Both the position numbers and the translations under genes were made by a program. This document shows positions 5,300-7,758 of a DNA stretch of 7,758 nt, one piece after another. Every line of letters starts with the position of its first letter. The stretch's first letter is position 1. The DNA lies in the NCBI GenBank assembly GCA_002340515.1, contig DDMF01000118.1, forward strand, positions 1 to 7,758, written 5' to 3'. The notes below the pieces were generated by a model, which was not told the DNA's origin, ran no database searches, and was given only the letters and a program-made list of their open reading frames with translations. The DNA comes from Rhodobacteraceae bacterium UBA2553. Lineage in GTDB: Bacteria; Pseudomonadota; Alphaproteobacteria; Rhodobacterales; Rhodobacteraceae.

Positions 5300-6001
5300 C
5301 TATTCCACGACATCAAGGAATGTCTTCATTTCATCAAGCCGGTCGGCCACATCCGCGGCCTCAATCACGCGTTCGATATCTTTGGCAAACGCCGCGAAGT
5401 GATCAACAAAAGCGGTGCCGTGCACCTCGCCGCTTATGAAGGTCAGAGAGGCTACAATATCGTCGTTCTGTATGTAGACAGTGCAGAAAAGGGCCCTTCC
5501 TTTTGCGCGCTCCCAACCACTACATCTCACCCAGTGGAACGGGATGTCATCATTCTCACTTGGACGATAAATATAGACACCACCCGCAGGCATATCACCG
5601 GATTTTTTGTTTACGTATTCATGGCTTTCATAAGGAACACCGCCAAAGACCCTTGTTCCCTCTATGGGATTGAGCGGGAATGCACTATTCAAGTGATCAA
5701 TGCCGTCCACCCTTTCAGTTATTATGATGTCAACAAACTTATACCGCGATACTAATTTATGCCTTGAGATCATGTCAGGAATAGTTGCGGGATTGAGCCG
5801 CAGGAGAAATCGATGTCGTTCCGTATTCTTTTCAGGCGGACGGCAAGAGCGGTAATACCCATCACCTAGTTTCAAGACGATACCATGCGGCGCTAGTTTC
5901 TCGCTTGGGTCGCAGTAGGGGATGTTTTCTTCGGCAGATGCCGGTTCCACCAGATAACCAACGGCGGACAACAGCAAGACCAAGATATTTACGTGTTTCA
6001 T
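5300..6001 (-). CDS. Secreted protein of unknown function, second gene of protease operon
   Basis: A 233-residue protein that I do not recognise. Residues 1-23 are a signal peptide (MKHVNILVLLLSAVG, cleavage likely after ASA before Glu24). The mature part has four cysteines (30, 53, 160, 173), which could form two disulfides, and reads as a mostly beta, soluble domain (GIVLKLGDGYY, VDIIITERVDG, GGVYIYRP, LFCTVYIQNDDIVASLTF) with a helical C-terminus (200-232). No enzyme motif is visible. Its ATG lies only 8 bp after the stop of the upstream serine protease gene and lacks its own clear Shine-Dalgarno sequence, so translation is probably coupled. It is AT-richer than its neighbours: two 60-base lines in it count 48% (5641-5700) and 37% GC (5701-5760), against 58% in a gabD line (2041-2100). 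It also uses codons such as ATA and TTA. That suggests later acquisition or fast evolution. A substrate, inhibitor or helper of the protease is conceivable but unproven. Confidence 0.75.
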   Translation of the reverse strand: MKHVNILVLLLSAVGYLVEPASAEENIPYCDPSEKLAPHGIVLKLGDGYYRSCRPPEKNTERHRFLLRLNPATIPDMISRHKLVSRYKFVDIIITERVDGIDHLNSAFPLNPIEGTRVFGGVPYESHEYVNKKSGDMPAGGVYIYRPSENDDIPFHWVRCSGWERAKGRALFCTVYIQNDDIVASLTFISGEVHGTAFVDHFAAFAKDIERVIEAADVADRLDEMKTFLDVVE

Positions 6002-6009
6002 CAGTATCG

Positions 6010-6825
6010 TTAGGGCCGAACGAATTTCGCACCGCCATCCGGGTTGGGTTCAATTTGAATGCGGCGCGCGGTGGGTTGGATCGCGTTAAACACCCCATCC
6101 GAGCTTGCCAATATGGCGCGCATTTCGGCCAATGGGGCCTCAAGATTGGTGCCCAGAGACACCGGCATATCGCGCACTGTGGCTTTGGCAGAGATCACCG
6201 AAACAATCCGCGGCACACCATTTTCCACAACAAAAACAGGCGCACCCGAGGATCCATAGTCCACTTCGCAGGACATCACCAAGACGCCAGATTGGCGCGC
6301 AAGCACCTGACACATTTCCTGAAGCGCCGGGCTTTCGGCGCGGTCATGGGCATAAGAGACCACGCCCACTTCGGCCCCTTTTCGGGGGCGATGGAAGGTT
6401 TCAAACGGTTTGACAGATGATTTTCGGATCGGTTGATCCAGTTCCAGCAGCGCCAGATCATTCACCACGCGCGCGGCTTTATTCAGGTCTTTGAACTCAA
6501 AATCCGGGTGCACAATCGCGCGGCGCACCCCGCGATAGGCCGAGGCGCGACCATTGCGCCAACCGGCCAAAAACTCAATCTCTGTGGGGTCATATTGACG
6601 CCCGGTGGTCTTATCAAACAGACAATGCCCCGCGGTCAGCACCAGATTTTCTGCGATCAACGCCCCGGTGCAAAAGCTTTCACCGCTCATGTTTAGACGG
6701 CCTACGCCTTCCCAGCCGCGACCTTCGTCGGCGGTCATCATCTTGCGCAAGGGGGACGGGTCGGACGCCCCCAATGGGCCTGTGAACCACAGAACCATCG
6801 CGAGCAACGCGATCAGTTTCTTCAT
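6010..6825 (-). CDS. Secreted trypsin-like (S1) serine protease
   Basis: A 271-residue exported endopeptidase. Signal peptide 1-20 (MKKLIALLAMVLWFTGPLGA) is followed by a chymotrypsin-fold domain with the full catalytic triad: His67 in TAGHC, Asp123 in NDLALLEL and Ser193 in GSSGAP. Two disulfides are likely, Cys52-Cys68 around the His loop and Cys172-Cys186 before the Ser loop. GSSGAPVF and the absence of a long pro-region are closer to bacterial glutamyl-endopeptidase/S1B-like proteins than to digestive trypsins, so cleavage preference cannot be fixed. A tail of about 30 residues (240-271, rich in Pro/Arg/Gly) follows the protease fold. ATG 6825 has GAGG with a 7-base spacer. It is the first gene of a probable two-gene operon, and the AT-rich spacer upstream carries phased TTAA sites. 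It acts in the periplasm or outside the cell. Confidence 0.9.
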   Translation of the reverse strand: MKKLIALLAMVLWFTGPLGASDPSPLRKMMTADEGRGWEGVGRLNMSGESFCTGALIAENLVLTAGHCLFDKTTGRQYDPTEIEFLAGWRNGRASAYRGVRRAIVHPDFEFKDLNKAARVVNDLALLELDQPIRKSSVKPFETFHRPRKGAEVGVVSYAHDRAESPALQEMCQVLARQSGVLVMSCEVDYGSSGAPVFVVENGVPRIVSVISAKATVRDMPVSLGTNLEAPLAEMRAILASSDGVFNAIQPTARRIQIEPNPDGGAKFVRP

Positions 6826-6867
6826 ATCTCTGCCTCAAACCGGGGCTTTTTGCCCTCTTGTCCTTCG

Positions 6868-6873
6868 ATCTTA
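6868..6873 (-). promoter_or_regulatory. Weak -10 candidate for the protease operon
   Basis: On the minus strand TAAGAT would place the transcript start near 6861, about 36 nt before the protease ATG. No good -35 is found 16-18 bp upstream (TTTTCC at 17 bp). This is what one expects of a promoter that needs an activator bound just upstream. The phased TTAA array begins about 46 bp above this start. Confidence 0.25.
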
Positions 6874-6906
6874 GGGGCAAATCTGGTTCAGGAAAACGAA
6901 AAACTG

Positions 6907-6942
6907 TTAAGGCGTGGTTAATTCGCGATTAATTGTCCTTAA
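6907..6942 (-). promoter_or_regulatory. Phased TTAA array, candidate CtrA binding sites
   Basis: TTAA occurs at 6907, 6918, 6929 and 6939, with steps of 11, 11 and 10 bp. The first three give two overlapping exact TTAA-N7-TTAA sites, the recognition sequence of the alphaproteobacterial response regulator CtrA. On the minus strand the central site continues into TTAACC as in the longer consensus. The fourth TTAA covers the stop codon of the glcF-type gene. The array lies 82-117 bp upstream of the serine protease start, on the side where an activator would bind. CtrA control is inferred from the motif alone. Confidence 0.5.
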
Positions 6943-7758
6943 GCCTCAGAAAGCTTGCGCGGCTCTGGCCCACCGGTGGCCCAATCCAAAAGCTCAACCG
7001 TATGCACCACGGGCACCCCGGTGCCTGACCCGATCTGCATCATACAACCAATGTTGCCTGCGGCGATGATCTCTGGGGCTTTCGCCTCTAAGGTTTTGAC
7101 TTTGCGCCGTTTTAGCTCGGCTGAGATTTCCGGTTGCATCAGATTATAGGTGCCCGCGGACCCACAACACAGATGGGCGTCCGCCGGCTCCACCACCTCA
7201 AACCCGGCCCGTTTCAGAAGGGTTTTTGGATGCGTTTTGATTTGTTGGCCGTGTTGCAAGGAACACGCAGCGTGATAGGCGACGCGCTTGTTCATCTTGG
7301 TTTCCGGGATCTCAAGGGTGATTAACAGCTCGCTCACATCCATCGCCAATGCGGCCACTATTGCCGCATCTTCAGCCAGAGGGTCCTGCGCAAACATATG
7401 ACCGTAATCCTTCACCGTCGTACCGCAGCCAGAGGTGTTGATCACAATTGCATCCAAGCCCTTGCCGCGCGCCTCACCCATCCAGGCGTTGATGTTGGCC
7501 GCCGCTTGGGCGTGGCTTGCGTCCACTTTGCCCATGTGATGGGTCAGCGCGCCGCAGCACCCCATGCCTTTGGCCACCACCACCTCGCACCCCAATCGGG
7601 TGAGCAGGCGGATGGTGGCGTCATTAATGTCCGTGTCCAGCGCCTTTTGCGCGCAGCCCGTCAGCATTGCGACGCGTTTTTTGCGTACACCTTTGGCCGG
7701 GAACACCTGCGGTTGGTCATTCTTGCTGGGTTTCGGCAGCTTCGGCGGCGCCATTTCC
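6939..7758 (-). CDS. glcF: Glycolate oxidase iron-sulfur subunit GlcF, C-terminal part
   Basis: The gene is truncated at the window edge: the frame stays open through 7758, and the Met at 7754 is preceded by an in-frame Glu, so it is probably internal. About 273 of an expected 410-440 residues are present. The two cysteine-rich CCG domains are visible. Numbering from that Met, the first has Cys34, the pair Cys66-Cys67 (GMGCCGALTHHMG) and Cys110 (SGCGTTVKDYG). The second has Cys164 (AACSLQHGQ), Cys196-Cys197 (HLCCGSAGTYNLMQ) and Cys237 (IGCMMQIGSGTG). This architecture, with TYNLMQPEIS and VVHTVELLDWA, is that of GlcF, which passes electrons from the GlcD/GlcE flavoprotein during oxidation of glycolate to glyoxylate. 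The N-terminal 2x[4Fe-4S] ferredoxin part, and probably glcD and glcE, lie beyond the window. No clear terminator follows the stop. Confidence 0.93.
   Translation of the reverse strand, partial: EMAPPKLPKPSKNDQPQVFPAKGVRKKRVAMLTGCAQKALDTDINDATIRLLTRLGCEVVVAKGMGCCGALTHHMGKVDASHAQAAANINAWMGEARGKGLDAIVINTSGCGTTVKDYGHMFAQDPLAEDAAIVAALAMDVSELLITLEIPETKMNKRVAYHAACSLQHGQQIKTHPKTLLKRAGFEVVEPADAHLCCGSAGTYNLMQPEISAELKRRKVKTLEAKAPEIIAAGNIGCMMQIGSGTGVPVVHTVELLDWATGGPEPRKLSEA

Noticed and set aside
5285..5755. 156-codon plus-strand frame opposite the exported orphan gene
   Set aside because: Its purine run AAGG directly touches the ATG, too close to serve as a ribosome site, and there are no motifs. The minus-strand frame has a signal peptide and fits an operon with the protease.
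6841..6858. GGGC-tttt-GCCC-like hairpin before the protease as a terminator for glcF
   Set aside because: The stem is short with an A/T-only loop and has no T run after it on the minus strand. It lies 80 bp beyond the glcF stop and downstream of the likely promoter region.
1..7758. Mobile element, CRISPR, tRNA, toxin-antitoxin or defence system
   Set aside because: I looked for transposase motifs, terminal repeats, regularly spaced direct repeats, cloverleaf signatures and paired small genes, and found none.

Overview
The window looks like chromosomal DNA of an alphaproteobacterium, most likely a Rhodobacterales (Roseobacter-group) species. This is an inference from about 58% GC in the core genes, the gene families present, a TTGAC/TAGGGT-type promoter and TTAA-N7-TTAA (CtrA-type) sites. 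I see no mobile element, CRISPR array, tRNA or rRNA. Most genes belong to known families. The less ordinary material is in the regulatory DNA and RNA, and in one small operon for secreted proteins.

Layout. 1-348 (+) is the 3' end of a P1-family (S58, DmpA/NylC-like) self-processing peptidase, including the catalytic Asn/Thr cleavage site. 381-950 (+) is a conserved-looking periplasmic protein of unknown function. It converges on 947-1732 (-), an alpha/beta hydrolase of the kynurenine-formamidase type; their stop codons share one TTAA. A 90-bp divergent spacer leads to 1823-3301 (+), an NAD(P)-dependent succinate-semialdehyde dehydrogenase (gabD type), closed by a terminator at 3322-3349. The gene-free stretch 3302-3733 is filled by that terminator, a promoter, a complete FMN riboswitch (3410-3643) and an expression platform. 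The platform can hide the ribosome binding site of 3734-4618 (+), a ten-helix EamA-type riboflavin importer (ribN). A bidirectional terminator separates ribN from the convergent 4697-5152 (-), an IbpA-type small heat shock protein. That gene's leader has a heat-shock-type promoter and a hairpin masking the Shine-Dalgarno sequence, so it may be an RNA thermometer.

The right part is all on the minus strand. 6939-7758 is the C-terminal two-thirds of the glycolate oxidase iron-sulfur subunit GlcF, open at the window edge. Behind it lie an AT-rich spacer with four TTAA tetramers spaced one helical turn apart, then 6010-6825 (secreted trypsin-like serine protease) and, after only 8 bp, 5300-6001 (an AT-richer secreted protein I do not recognise). 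The last two are probably one operon.

Functionally, FMN levels probably set riboflavin uptake through ribN, and heat probably sets hsp20 at both promoter and leader level. The protease/orphan pair may be under CtrA control. GlcF (glycolate oxidation), GabD (succinate semialdehyde to succinate) and the hydrolase are ordinary catabolic functions. All regulatory assignments come from reading the sequence by eye, without folding or database searches.
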